Translations under genes and position numbers: made by a program
The notes under the pieces: generated by a model
Told to the model about the DNA's origin: nothing
The model's database searches: none
Seen by the model: only the letters and a program-made list of their open reading frames with translations
From: Brevundimonas diminuta
GTDB lineage: Bacteria > Pseudomonadota > Alphaproteobacteria > Caulobacterales > Caulobacteraceae
Direction: 5' to 3'
DNA length: 64,000 nucleotides
Assembly: GCF_022654015.1 (NCBI RefSeq)
Contig: NZ_CP073063.1
Span: 310,001-374,000 of the forward strand
In this document: positions 8,028-16,529 of the stretch, piece by piece
How positions within the stretch are numbered: position 1 is the first letter of the stretch
Layout: each line of letters opens with the position of its first letter

Positions 8028-9100
8028 GCGTTGCTCCGAAGCAGTTCCGAAAAGGCGGTCATCAGGTGATAGAGGCTGGACGCAGGCGCCGCCGTATCGT
8101 GAGAGCGGCCTTCGGCGTCGTAGCTGTCCACCCATAGGCCCGGCACGGCGGTGGCGAGATGCGTGTCGAACACGGCGTCGATCAAGCCTGAAACGCCCGC
8201 GTCGCCAAAACTCAACCCCGTACGAATGGCCTCGGTCTGGGCCCACAAACGCCGCCCGCCATCCAGCGTCTCTCCCGCAGGGCCGATCTCACGGATGGCG
8301 AATCCGTCGCGGTAACCCTGCGCCGCCGCCCGACGGTGCAGCGCCGTGGCCAGCTCTGAATCTTTCCCGGCCTGTTTCAGCAGCCAGGTCCATTCTTCGA
8401 GGTGGCCCGGCTCGATCACGTGACCCGTCGCTGTATCGGCGGACCAGTCCTCAGTGAAATATTCGCGGATCGCGCCGTCGATCAGGAAGCAGTGTTTGCA
8501 CAGGTCCAGCGACGCCCGCGCCGCCGCCTCGAACGCCGGATCGGGCGCGATCGCCTGCCAGGCCAGCATGGCCTCCAGCATATGCATGTGGGGATTTTGG
8601 CGACGCGGCAGGCGTGGCGGCAGGGCCTCCTCCCATCCTCCCCGCGAAGACGCCATCAACCGATCGATCGCAGCCAGCGTCTCAAGCGCCAGAGGCCGCG
8701 CTCGCGCATCATCCAGGACGCGGTGCGCCGCCGCGAGCGCGAACAGAACGAAGGCCAGGTCGTAAAGATCAGGCGTCTCATCGACCACCACGCCGTCGTC
8801 ATCGGTCGCCGCGACCCAAAGGCCGTCGTCACGTCGGCGGTCGGCTATCAGTTGATCCAGCCCGGCCTTGGCCACCGCACGGCCCTGCGCCCATCCCAAG
8901 GCCGCCGCTTCACAGAACACATAGACCTGACGCGCCTGAACCCGTGTGCGACGACGAAGACCGGTCACCGGCCGGCCGTCGAAATCCAGCTGCTCGAAGA
9001 ACCGCCCCTGCGCGTCCACGCCCCGCTCGGCCCACAGCGGCAGGGCATGGTCGAACAACCAGTTCGAGACCCTGGTCCGGGCGGCGGAAAGCGTCGTCAT
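8024..9100 (-). CDS. AGE-family sugar epimerase/isomerase
   Basis: 358 residues with the (alpha/alpha)6-barrel pattern of N-acylglucosamine 2-epimerases and mannose isomerases: HMHMLEAMLAWQ near 165, GHVIEPGHLEEWTWLL near 225 and LWAQTEAIRTGL near 290, with the expected histidines. It probably isomerises mannose or a phosphorylated or N-acylated hexose; which one cannot be read from the sequence. It is followed with a 4-base overlap by the gmhB-like gene, which suggests a shared role in cell-surface sugar supply. Confidence 0.8.
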   Translation of the reverse strand: MTTLSAARTRVSNWLFDHALPLWAERGVDAQGRFFEQLDFDGRPVTGLRRRTRVQARQVYVFCEAAALGWAQGRAVAKAGLDQLIADRRRDDGLWVAATDDDGVVVDETPDLYDLAFVLFALAAAHRVLDDARARPLALETLAAIDRLMASSRGGWEEALPPRLPRRQNPHMHMLEAMLAWQAIAPDPAFEAAARASLDLCKHCFLIDGAIREYFTEDWSADTATGHVIEPGHLEEWTWLLKQAGKDSELATALHRRAAAQGYRDGFAIREIGPAGETLDGGRRLWAQTEAIRTGLSFGDAGVSGLIDAVFDTHLATAVPGLWVDSYDAEGRSHDTAAPASSLYHLMTAFSELLRSNA

Positions 9101-9275
9101 GGCGCTGGCTTAGGACGCAAGCCGACGGGCGCCAAGACCTGTGTGCGGTAGCAAAGGGCAACGCGATGTGACGCCGCGCGATTTGGCCCGCGCGCCCGAT
9201 CTTGCTAGGACGACCCGACATTCGCGGCCCGCCTGTCCGGCCGCCGCCCCCGATCCCCCGTGGAGAGCGTCCCCC

Positions 9276-10439
9276 ATGATCCCCTTCATCGACCTTCAGG
9301 CCCAGCGCCAGCGCCTTGGCGGCAAGATCGAGGCCGCCGTTCAGGAGGCCGTCGTCGGCGGCGCCTGGGTCATGGGTCCGCAGGTCCGCCAGTTCGAGGC
9401 CGACCTCGCCGCCTTCGGTCAGGCCAAACACGCCTTGGGCTGCGGCAACGGCACCGACGCCCTGATCCTGCCGTTGATCGCCTGGGGCGTCCGCACCGGC
9501 GACGCCGTCTTCTGCCCCAGCTTCACCTTCACGGCCACGGCCGAGGTCGTGCCGTGGTTGGGCGCCTCGCCCGTGTTCGTGGACGTCGACGCCCACACCT
9601 ACAATATGGACCCGGCCAAGCTTGAGGCGGCCATCGAAGCGGTCAAGGCCGAAGGGCGCCTGACGCCCAAGGTCGTCATCGCCGTCGACCTGTTCGGTCA
9701 GCCCGCCGACTATCCCGCCATCCGCGCCATCTGCGACCGCCATGGGCTGAAGCTGATCTCGGATTCGGCGCAAGGTTTCGGATGCACCCTGAACGGCGAC
9801 CATCCCCTGAAGTGGGCCGATGTCACCACGACCAGCTTCTTCCCGGCCAAGCCCCTGGGCTGCTACGGCGACGGCGGTGCGGTGCTGACCAACGACGACG
9901 ATCTGGCGCAGGAAATGGATTCCCTGCGCGTGCACGGCAAGGTCGTCGCCAAGGACCTGGAGGCCGGCGCCGCCGCCTTCGCCCACGACCCCAAATATCT
10001 GGCCATGCGCATCGGCATGAACAGCCGGCTGGATACCATCCAAGCCGCCATCCTGATCGAGAAGCTGAAGGTCTTCGGTCAGGAGATAGAATGGCGCAAC
10101 CGGATCGCCGCCCGCTACAACGAGTTGCTCGCGCCCCATGTCTCGGCCGTGCCCCACGTCATCCACGGCGGCGTCTCCATCTGGGCGCAATACACGATCG
10201 AGCATGAGGATCGCGACGGTCTGGCCGCGCACCTTAAGGATCAGGGCGTGCCCACCGCCGTCTATTATCCGGTGCCCATGCACATGCAGCCGGCCTATCA
10301 GCGCTTCCCGCAGGGCGCGGGCGGCCTGCCCGTCACCGAACAGCTGAGGGACCGGGTCCTCAGCCTGCCGATGCACGCCGATCTGGACGAGGCGACCCAG
10401 GACAAGGTCGTCGCCGCCGTCGCCAGCTACAAGGGCTAA
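9276..10439 (+). CDS. DegT/DnrJ/EryC1/StrS sugar aminotransferase
   Basis: 387 residues from the ATG at 9276 (MIPFIDLQAQ), preceded by GGAG. It is a PLP enzyme of the nucleotide-sugar aminotransferase family, with GCGNGTDAL near 55, PSFTFTATAE near 80 and the PLP lysine in SFFPAKPLGCYGDGGA near 190. Members close to this type (WbpE/VioA group) aminate a UDP- or dTDP-keto sugar for O-antigen or other surface glycans. The adjacent Gfo/Idh/MocA gene, 4 bases downstream, fits an oxidation then transamination pair. Confidence 0.88.
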   Translation: MIPFIDLQAQRQRLGGKIEAAVQEAVVGGAWVMGPQVRQFEADLAAFGQAKHALGCGNGTDALILPLIAWGVRTGDAVFCPSFTFTATAEVVPWLGASPVFVDVDAHTYNMDPAKLEAAIEAVKAEGRLTPKVVIAVDLFGQPADYPAIRAICDRHGLKLISDSAQGFGCTLNGDHPLKWADVTTTSFFPAKPLGCYGDGGAVLTNDDDLAQEMDSLRVHGKVVAKDLEAGAAAFAHDPKYLAMRIGMNSRLDTIQAAILIEKLKVFGQEIEWRNRIAARYNELLAPHVSAVPHVIHGGVSIWAQYTIEHEDRDGLAAHLKDQGVPTAVYYPVPMHMQPAYQRFPQGAGGLPVTEQLRDRVLSLPMHADLDEATQDKVVAAVASYKG

Positions 10440-10443
10440 GCCG

Positions 10444-11376
10444 ATGCCGAACACCCCCGCCCTCAAGATCGGCGTCGCCGGCGTCGGCGTCATGGGCCGC
10501 AACCATGCGCGCGTCGCCTCCGAGATGCGCGAGTTCGACCTGACCACCGTCTTCGATCCCGATGCGGTGACGGCCGAGGGCGTCGCCGCCGCCTATGGCG
10601 CATCGCCCGTCACGGCGGCTGAAGCCTTCGTCGATGCCGGTCTGGACGCCGCCATCGTCGCCACGCCCAACCGCTTCCATGCCGAAATCGGCGTCGCCCT
10701 GCTGGAAAAGGGCGTCCACGTCCTGGTCGAAAAGCCGATCGCCGCCAGCGTCGCCGACGCCCAGCGCATGATCGATGCGGCCAAGGCCAATGACCGGGTC
10801 CTGATGGTCGGTCAGGTCGAGCGCTTCAATCCGGCGGTCGAAACCGTCAAGCGCGCCGTCGCCGATGACGACATCATCTCGATCCAGATCACGCGGGTCG
10901 GTCCCTTCCCGCCGCGCATGGGCGAGGTCGGCGTGGTCATCGACCTGGCCGTCCATGATATCGACATCATCCGCCACCTGACGGGTTCCGAGATCGTCGA
11001 GGTCCAGCCGCAACTGGCCCGCACGCGCGCCGATCGCGAGGACACGGCCCTGCTCCAGTTCCGCCTGGACAGCGGGGTGATCGCCCACATCACCACCAAC
11101 TGGGTCACCCCCTACAAGACCCGCACGCTGCAAGTCGCGACCAAGACGAAGTTCATCGTCGCCGATCTGATCACGCGCCAGGTCACCGAATACTTCGGCC
11201 AGCAGCCGGACGGCTCCTACTCGACCCGGATGCTCAACAGCTGGCCGGCCGAACCGCTGAAAAAGGAGCTGGAGGCCTTCGCCCGCGCCATTACGACCGG
11301 CGAAACGCCGGCCGTCACCGGCGAAGACGGCCTGCGCAATCTCGAGGTCGCGCTGCGCTGCCTCGGCGAGCACTGA
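10444..11376 (+). CDS. Gfo/Idh/MocA family NAD(P)-dependent oxidoreductase
   Basis: 310 residues. The N-terminal Rossmann motif GVAGVGVMGRNHARV, then EKPIAAS (lysine of the active site) and NPAVETVKRAV and HDIDIIRHL mark the family. These enzymes oxidise or reduce sugars or nucleotide sugars. The start is 4 bases after the aminotransferase stop with AAGGG as ribosome site, so the two are one transcript. WbpB-like 3-dehydrogenase activity on a UDP-sugar is plausible by context but not proven by sequence. Confidence 0.88.
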   Translation: MPNTPALKIGVAGVGVMGRNHARVASEMREFDLTTVFDPDAVTAEGVAAAYGASPVTAAEAFVDAGLDAAIVATPNRFHAEIGVALLEKGVHVLVEKPIAASVADAQRMIDAAKANDRVLMVGQVERFNPAVETVKRAVADDDIISIQITRVGPFPPRMGEVGVVIDLAVHDIDIIRHLTGSEIVEVQPQLARTRADREDTALLQFRLDSGVIAHITTNWVTPYKTRTLQVATKTKFIVADLITRQVTEYFGQQPDGSYSTRMLNSWPAEPLKKELEAFARAITTGETPAVTGEDGLRNLEVALRCLGEH

Positions 11377-11423
11377 TCGGATCAGGCCCCGTTCTCGCCG
11401 CAAAACCTGAGGAAGAGAAACGT

Positions 11424-11927
11424 ATGCGCCGTATCACCGCCACCGCTCTCGCCCTGATCGCCGTCGGTTCGGCGGCGGCGCCCGCGCAGGCGGACACCCG
11501 CTACCTGGCCTATAATGCGTCGGACCGGATCACCCAAGCGCTGACCAAGGGCGTCACCTTGCAGGTGCGGCGCGGCCTGTTCGGCGCGGTGCAGGTGGAG
11601 CGTCTGTTCTCCACCACCGCGCGCGGCACTGCGGGCTTCACGCGCGGCGGACCGGACGCCGCGCGACGCGTCTTGCCGCAAGGCGCCGAGGAAAACGACA
11701 TCTACGCCATCGATCAGGACGGCGACGGCCGCGGCCTGTCGCGCGCCCTGTGTCCCGGCGCCGACGAGGTCTGGCTGATCATGGGCCGCGTCCGTGCGCC
11801 TCGACCCCTGACCATGCAGGCTGTGGGTCGGTGGTCGGACGGCGCCTATCGACACTGCGTGACGCTCAGTTACGACTGGCGCGGCGAATGGGCGACGGCG
11901 CCGCAGGCGCAAACGCAGCGAGACTGA
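11424..11927 (+). CDS. Exported hypothetical protein
   Basis: 167 residues with a clean signal peptide (MRRITATALALIAVGSAAAP then AQA, cleavage near 23). The mature protein contains LFSTTARGTAGFTRGG and ends in a glutamine- and threonine-rich tail. I do not recognise a domain. A strong ribosome site (GAGGAAGAG) precedes ATG 11424. It lies 47 bases after the oxidoreductase gene and could be the last gene of that transcript. Periplasmic location is inferred. Confidence 0.7.
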   Translation: MRRITATALALIAVGSAAAPAQADTRYLAYNASDRITQALTKGVTLQVRRGLFGAVQVERLFSTTARGTAGFTRGGPDAARRVLPQGAEENDIYAIDQDGDGRGLSRALCPGADEVWLIMGRVRAPRPLTMQAVGRWSDGAYRHCVTLSYDWRGEWATAPQAQTQRD

Positions 11928-11981
11928 TCCGCGTCCTGACTGTTTCATAATCAGCACGCGCAAGCGGACAATTGTGACGAT

Positions 11982-12118
11982 TTGACTTTTATGATCGTCA
12001 GTGACACTTTGAGCACACGAGCGGCGGCGGCCGTTCTACCGCCCTGGAATATCCCCCTCCCCGGCGGCGAGAGAGACGAACCTCCCAGAGCCCGGCCCGT
12101 CGCGGTCGGGCTTTTTTT
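11982..12118 (+). ncRNA. Candidate intergenic small RNA with own terminator
   Basis: The 217-base gap between the exported protein gene and xthA holds a TTGACT element (11982-11987), a GC-rich segment with two C-rich stretches (CCCCCTCCCC near 12054 and CCTCCC near 12081), and a strong intrinsic terminator. C-rich loops complementary to Shine-Dalgarno sequences are typical of alphaproteobacterial trans-acting sRNAs. The -10 box is poor (CACTTT), so the 5' end, expected near 12016, is uncertain. It could instead be only a long 3' UTR. Confidence 0.35.
12089..12118 (+). terminator. Rho-independent terminator
   Basis: A 9-base-pair stem with one G-T pair (AGCCCGGCC / GGTCGGGCT), loop CGTCGC, is followed directly by a run of seven T (12112-12118). 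This is the strongest intrinsic terminator seen on the plus strand in the window. It ends transcription from the exported protein gene or from the candidate sRNA, 27 bases before xthA. Confidence 0.9.
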
Positions 12119-12144
12119 ACGCCGTGCGCCTGCTAGACGGGGGC

Positions 12145-12942
12145 ATGACTCTTCGCCTCGCCACCTGGAACATCAACTCCGTCCGCCTGCGCATCGACCA
12201 GGTCGCCCGTTTCGTCGCCGAACGCGCGCCCGATGTCCTGATGCTGCAGGAGATCAAATGCACGACAGACCAGTTTCCGCGCGGCGCTTTCGAGGAGATG
12301 GGCATACCCCACCTTCGCGTGGCGGGCCAGAAAGGCTGGCACGGCGTCGCCATCGCCAGCCGTCTGCCGCTTGAGGACAGCGACACCTTCCAGGTCTGCA
12401 AACTGGGTCACGCGCGCTGCGTCTCGGCCCGCGTGTCCGGCATCGACGTGCAGAACTTCTACATCCCGGCCGGCGGCGACGTTCCCGACCGGACGCTGAA
12501 CCCCAAGTTCGATCACAAGATGGACTTCTATGAACAGCTGACCGCCATCGTGGCCAAGCAGGACAAGTCTCGTCCCCTGGTCATGGCCGGCGATTTCAAT
12601 ATCGCCCCCGGCGAAGGCGATGTCTGGAACCACCGCTATATGTCCAAGATCGTCAGCCACACGCCGATCGAGGTCGAGACCCTGAACCGCCTTCAGGACA
12701 CCGGCGGTTTCGCAGACGTGCTGCGCGACCGTTTCCCAGAGCCCCAGAAACTGGCCAGCTGGTGGAGCTACCGCGCCGCCGACTTCCGCAAATCGAATCG
12801 CGGCCTGCGCCTGGACCACATCTGGACGTCGCCCGGCCTGACTCCCGCCGTGGTCAAGAACACCGCACGCATCCATGACGACGTCCGCGAGTGGGATCGT
12901 CCCAGCGACCATGCGCCGGTGACGGTCGATCTGGACGTCTGA
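12145..12942 (+). CDS. xthA: Exodeoxyribonuclease III
   Basis: 265 residues, normal length. It is an apurinic/apyrimidinic endonuclease and 3'-5' exonuclease of base excision repair. EEP-family motifs are present: TWNINSVRLR, LMLQEIKC (catalytic Glu), YIPAGGDVPDR, MAGDFNIAP (Asp, Asn), GLRLDHIW and the final SDHAPV (His). The ATG at 12145 gives the standard N-terminus MTLRLATWN; the TTG or GTG codons upstream would run into the terminator. It converges on the MocR gene with a 4-base gap. Confidence 0.93.
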   Translation: MTLRLATWNINSVRLRIDQVARFVAERAPDVLMLQEIKCTTDQFPRGAFEEMGIPHLRVAGQKGWHGVAIASRLPLEDSDTFQVCKLGHARCVSARVSGIDVQNFYIPAGGDVPDRTLNPKFDHKMDFYEQLTAIVAKQDKSRPLVMAGDFNIAPGEGDVWNHRYMSKIVSHTPIEVETLNRLQDTGGFADVLRDRFPEPQKLASWWSYRAADFRKSNRGLRLDHIWTSPGLTPAVVKNTARIHDDVREWDRPSDHAPVTVDLDV

Positions 12943-12946
12943 ACCC

Positions 12947-14395
12947 TCAATAGACGGCGACGGGCTTGGGCGACGCCAGCGCTTTTCGACCGCGACCGAC
13001 CCTCTTGGCGGCGCGCCCGAGCCGAATCACCACCTCATCCAACTGATCTTCCGGCAAGGTGTAGGGCAAGCGCAGCCGGCGTTCGAAGGCGCCGTCGACG
13101 CCGAATCGCGGACCGGCGGCGAGACGCAGGCCTTCGGCTTCGGCCGCGATCGTGAGTGCGGAACTGATCGGCGCCGGCAGCCGCGCCCACACGGACAATC
13201 CCCCAGCCGGGCGCGGACAGACCCAGTCAGGCAGTTTTTCAGCGAGCCGCGCCCGCAGATGATCCCGCCGGGCGCGCAAGAGGGGTCGGCGCGCCGCCAG
13301 GGCCTTGCCGCCGTCATTCAACAGTTCGACCGCCGCCAACTGCTCCAGAATCGGAACACCCAGATCGAATCTGGCGCGGCTTTGGGCAAGACGCTGGATC
13401 ACCGCCCGGTCAGCGCGGATCCAGCCGATGCGCAAACCGCCCCAGACGCTTTTGGACATCGAACCCAGCCTGACGATCCGCGGCGCATCGACGGCGGAGG
13501 CGCTGAGCGCCGGCGGTCCGCTCAAGGTCAGTTCGACCAGGGTCTCATCCAGCACCAACAGGGTCTCGGCCCCCTTCAGCCCCGCCAGCAAGCGCGTCCG
13601 GTCCGCCCCTCGCATCATCCGCCCGGTCGGATTGTTGTGGTCCAGCACCAGATAGGCCATCGCCGCGTTGCTGCTTCGGCAGGCCGCAATCAGACCCTCG
13701 ACATCCCAACCCTCCTCGCCCTCGCCGTCCAGCAAGGCGACGGGCACGGCGCGGCCGCCCGCCGCCAGGATGGCGTCGATCGCCTGCGGATAGGTGGGAT
13801 GGTCGAACACCACCGGGGCGCCGGGACGCGTCGTCAGGCGCAGAAGATGCACCAGTCCGTTGTGCGCGCCGTGCGTGATCAGAATCTGCCCCGACGAGGT
13901 CGCCAGGCCGCGCCGCCGATAGCCGGCCGCCACCGCCTCACGCAGTTCCTCCAGCCCCGCCGTCTCATAACCATGTCCCGGCAGGTTCGCCGGCAACCGC
14001 TCCAGCGCCCGCACATAGGCCGCATGCACATTGGGATCGGCCGGCAGGACGGCGGCGGTCATGTCGATCAGGCCGGCCCTGTCCGTTGGCGTCGTCTCAT
14101 GACGCGGCGCCGGTCCGGTCGGCAGGCTGGTGCGCGCGGCGGCGCCCTGCCCGCCGGTCAGGAACCCGTCGTCCCGCAAGCGTCCGTAGGCGGCCGAGAC
14201 GGTCGTGCGGCTCAAGCCCAGCGCCTGAGCCAGTTCCCGTTCGCCGGGCAACCGCGCCGCCAAGGGTAGTCGGCCATCCAGAATCAGCAGTCGTACCGCC
14301 CCCGCCAGCTGCCGATAGGCTGCGCCAGCGCCCGGCGACCGCCAGGCGCCGAGATGGCGTGTCAGGGAAACAAGACCGATCGACCGCGACGACAT
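12947..14395 (-). CDS. MocR-type transcriptional regulator (GntR wHTH + aminotransferase fold)
   Basis: 482 residues. An N-terminal GntR winged helix (LPGERELAQALGLSRTTVS, about 50-70) is joined by a linker to a fold-type I aminotransferase domain (about 110-470). The PLP lysine lies in SMSKSVWGG, about residue 315, and the NNPTG motif is present. MocR proteins use PLP or an amino compound as effector and usually regulate the divergent neighbour. Here that is a YczE-like membrane protein gene at 14458, and an inverted repeat lies in the 62-base gap. Start chosen: ATG 14395. Confidence 0.9.
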   Translation of the reverse strand: MSSRSIGLVSLTRHLGAWRSPGAGAAYRQLAGAVRLLILDGRLPLAARLPGERELAQALGLSRTTVSAAYGRLRDDGFLTGGQGAAARTSLPTGPAPRHETTPTDRAGLIDMTAAVLPADPNVHAAYVRALERLPANLPGHGYETAGLEELREAVAAGYRRRGLATSSGQILITHGAHNGLVHLLRLTTRPGAPVVFDHPTYPQAIDAILAAGGRAVPVALLDGEGEEGWDVEGLIAACRSSNAAMAYLVLDHNNPTGRMMRGADRTRLLAGLKGAETLLVLDETLVELTLSGPPALSASAVDAPRIVRLGSMSKSVWGGLRIGWIRADRAVIQRLAQSRARFDLGVPILEQLAAVELLNDGGKALAARRPLLRARRDHLRARLAEKLPDWVCPRPAGGLSVWARLPAPISSALTIAAEAEGLRLAAGPRFGVDGAFERRLRLPYTLPEDQLDEVVIRLGRAAKRVGRGRKALASPKPVAVY

Positions 14396-14411
14396 GAGGC
14401 CAGAATGGCAT

Positions 14412-14438
14412 AACTGGCTCTGTTTTCCACAGCCAGTT
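14412..14438. promoter_or_regulatory. Operator-like palindrome between MocR gene and membrane protein gene
   Basis: Arms AACTGGCT (14412-14419) and AGCCAGTT (14431-14438) are perfect inverted repeats 11 bases apart, with further symmetric TG/CA inside. It sits in the middle of the 62-base divergent gap, 20 bases from the membrane protein ATG and 17 bases from the regulator ATG. Binding by the adjacent MocR regulator is inferred. Confidence 0.65.
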
Positions 14439-14457
14439 TGGCGCATCCGATCGGTTT

Positions 14458-15057
14458 ATGACCCGTCGCCTGATCCAGCTGTTCATCGGCCTCGTCCTCT
14501 ACGGCCTCTCCATCGCCTTAATCGTTCGCGCCGATCTCGGTCTGGATCCGTGGAACGTACTGAACCAAGGTGTGTTCGAACGGTTCGCCGGGCCAGCCGG
14601 AATCAGCTTCGGTCTGGTGGTCAATATAATCGGTATGGCCGTGCTGCTGTTGTGGATTCCCTTGCGCCAGAAGCCAGGGGTCGGGACCGTCGCCAATGTG
14701 CTGGTCATCGGCACGGTCGCCAACGTCGGCCTGGACTGGATCCCGTCCCACCTGGGCCTACCGCTTCGAGCCGGCGTGCTGATCGCAGGGATCGTTTTGA
14801 ACGGCGTCGCCAGCGGGGCCTATATCGGCGCAGGCCTCGGTCCCGGCCCGCGCGACGGCCTGATGACCGGCATCGTCGCCCAAACCGGCTGGCCCGTGAA
14901 ATGGGTTCGGACCAGTATCGAACTGACCGTCATCGCCGTCGGCTGGCTGCTCGGCGGATCGGTCGGCCTAGGGACGGTGCTTTACGCCGTGACCATCGGC
15001 CCGCTGGTCCACGTCTTCCTGCAGCTGTTCACGGTCCGCCCGAAGACGGCCGACTGA
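14458..15057 (+). CDS. YczE/YitT-like integral membrane protein
   Basis: 199 residues with about five hydrophobic segments and glycine-rich turns (VRADLGLDPWNV near 22, GLGPGPRDGLM near 128, VRTSIELTVIAVGWLLGG). This pattern is that of the YczE family, poorly characterised membrane proteins that in Bacillus are controlled by a divergent MocR regulator (YczR). The same arrangement is seen here. No clear ribosome site precedes ATG 14458, so the mRNA may have a very short leader. Transport of a vitamin B6-related or amino compound is only a guess. Confidence 0.8.
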   Translation: MTRRLIQLFIGLVLYGLSIALIVRADLGLDPWNVLNQGVFERFAGPAGISFGLVVNIIGMAVLLLWIPLRQKPGVGTVANVLVIGTVANVGLDWIPSHLGLPLRAGVLIAGIVLNGVASGAYIGAGLGPGPRDGLMTGIVAQTGWPVKWVRTSIELTVIAVGWLLGGSVGLGTVLYAVTIGPLVHVFLQLFTVRPKTAD

Positions 15058-15060
15058 GCC

Positions 15061-15747
15061 TTACGGCTGGAGCCGGTATCCGCCCGCATCGGTCAGCAGC
15101 AAGCGCGCGTGACCGGGTTCCGGCTCGATCTTCTGGCGCAGACGATAGATGTGGGTTTCCAGCGTATGGGTCGTGACCCCGGCGTTGTAGCCCCAGACCT
15201 CGGTCAGCAACTCTTCGCGCGACACCGGTTTGGCCCCGGCGCGATAGAGGTATTTCAGGATGTTGGTTTCCTTCTCGGTCAACCGCACCTTCTTGCCCTT
15301 GGCGTCCATCAGCACCTTGGCGGCGGGCCGGAACTCGTAGGGGCCGATGGTGAAGACGGCGTCTTCCGACTGTTCATGGCTACGCAAATGCGCGCGAATG
15401 CGCGCCAGCAGCACGGCGAACCGGAAGGGCTTGGTGACATAGTCGTTGGCCCCGGCGTCCAGGCCCAGGATGGCGTCGGCGTCCGCCGACTGCGCCGTCA
15501 GCATGATGACCGGCGTCGAAACCCCGTCCTTGCGCAACAGGCGACAGGCCTCGCGGCCGTCCATGTCGGGCAGATCGACGTCCAGAAGGATCAGGTCGGC
15601 GCGAATCTCGCGCCCCATCCGCACCCCGTCCGTGGCGGTCGACGCCTGCTGGGTCCGAAACTCCTCATGCAGGTTCAGCTGCTCGGCCAAGGCCTCGCGC
15701 AGGTCGTCGTCGTCGTCGATGATCAGAATGGTCTTGGGCGTAGGCAT
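15061..15747 (-). CDS. cenR: OmpR-family response regulator, CenR-like
   Basis: 228 residues. Receiver domain: acidic cluster IIDDDDDLR, phosphoacceptor in LILLDVDLPDMDG, Thr in MLTAQS and Lys in YVTKPF. The C-terminal winged helix runs from about 130 (LTEKETNILKYLYRAG, HTLETHIYRLRQKI). The sequence type and its place close to parB/parA near the origin agree with CenR, the essential cell-envelope regulator of C. crescentus; this identity is from memory and synteny. No histidine kinase is adjacent, so it is an orphan here. ATG 15747 fits MPTPKTILIIDDD. Confidence 0.75.
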   Translation of the reverse strand: MPTPKTILIIDDDDDLREALAEQLNLHEEFRTQQASTATDGVRMGREIRADLILLDVDLPDMDGREACRLLRKDGVSTPVIMLTAQSADADAILGLDAGANDYVTKPFRFAVLLARIRAHLRSHEQSEDAVFTIGPYEFRPAAKVLMDAKGKKVRLTEKETNILKYLYRAGAKPVSREELLTEVWGYNAGVTTHTLETHIYRLRQKIEPEPGHARLLLTDAGGYRLQP

Positions 15748-15812
15748 GGGACAGACAATGGCGAGGCTTGGCCCCCGCGCCAAGGCTTGGGGGTGCGAAT
15801 ATTCACATCGGG

Positions 15813-16529
15813 TTACGAGCTAGAGGGCGTTTCGGGTCGATTTCGTTCCCCGAACAAGGCCGTTCCGACCCTGACGTGCGTCGCACCACACCGGATGGCG
15901 GCCTCATAATCGCCGCTCATGCCCATCGACAGGACCGACAAACCGTTGCGTTCGGCCATGTCCCGCAACATCTGAAAATGCGGCTCTGCGTCCTGATCCG
16001 CCGGGGGAATGCACATCAATCCCTCGACCGTCAGCCCATAGGTGTCGCGGGCCGCTGCGATCAGGGCGTCGGCGGCATCGGGCAGGACGCCGGCCTTCTG
16101 GGGCTCCGCGCCCGTGTTCACCTGGACCAGGACGCGCGGGGATCGGCCGCGCTTTTCACCCGCCTGCGCCAAGGCTCGTGCAAGCTTTTCGCGGTCCAGG
16201 GTTTCGATCACATCGAACAGGGCGACCGCATCCTCGGCCTTGTTGGTCTGCAAGGGGCCGATCAGCCGCAGCTCCAGGCCCGGCACGACCCCGCGACGGT
16301 CGGCCCACCGGCCCTCGGCCTCCTGCACCCGGTTTTCGCCGAAGATCCGCTGACCCGTCGTCAGGATAGCGTCGATAGCCTCTGGGGCTTGCGTCTTGGA
16401 AACGGCGGTCAGGGTCACGCCCGTTGGATCCCGACCGGCCGCATGGCAGGCGGCGTCGATGCGCGCCCGCACCTCGACGACCCTTTCGGCGATGGACGGG
16501 GCGGAAAAAGCGGAGGAAGAAGAGGTCAT
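15813..16529 (-). CDS. YggS-family PLP homeostasis protein
   Basis: 238 residues. TIM-barrel PLP-binding protein of the YggS/PROSC family, with the PLP lysine in AVSKTQAPEAI (about residue 45), IFGENRVQEAE and the C-terminal phosphate-binding segment GMSGDYEAAIRCGATHVRVG. These proteins buffer free PLP and have no known catalytic reaction. Its ATG (16527-16529 on the complement) overlaps the ATG of the divergent ThiE-like gene as CATG, so no intergenic DNA exists between the two. The next gene on this strand, cenR, starts 66 bases downstream of its stop. Confidence 0.92.
   Translation of the reverse strand: MTSSSSAFSAPSIAERVVEVRARIDAACHAAGRDPTGVTLTAVSKTQAPEAIDAILTTGQRIFGENRVQEAEGRWADRRGVVPGLELRLIGPLQTNKAEDAVALFDVIETLDREKLARALAQAGEKRGRSPRVLVQVNTGAEPQKAGVLPDAADALIAAARDTYGLTVEGLMCIPPADQDAEPHFQMLRDMAERNGLSVLSMGMSGDYEAAIRCGATHVRVGTALFGERNRPETPSSS

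Noticed and set aside
8416..8424. CACGTG sequence considered as another parS
   Set aside because: Flanks (ATCACGTGAC) do not extend to the GTTTC/GAAAC arms; it is inside the AGE-family gene and far from the parS cluster.
8910..10547. Minus-strand frame of 545 codons across the aminotransferase gene
   Set aside because: Antisense of a certain gene, with glycine/aspartate-rich nonsense-like translation and no ribosome site.
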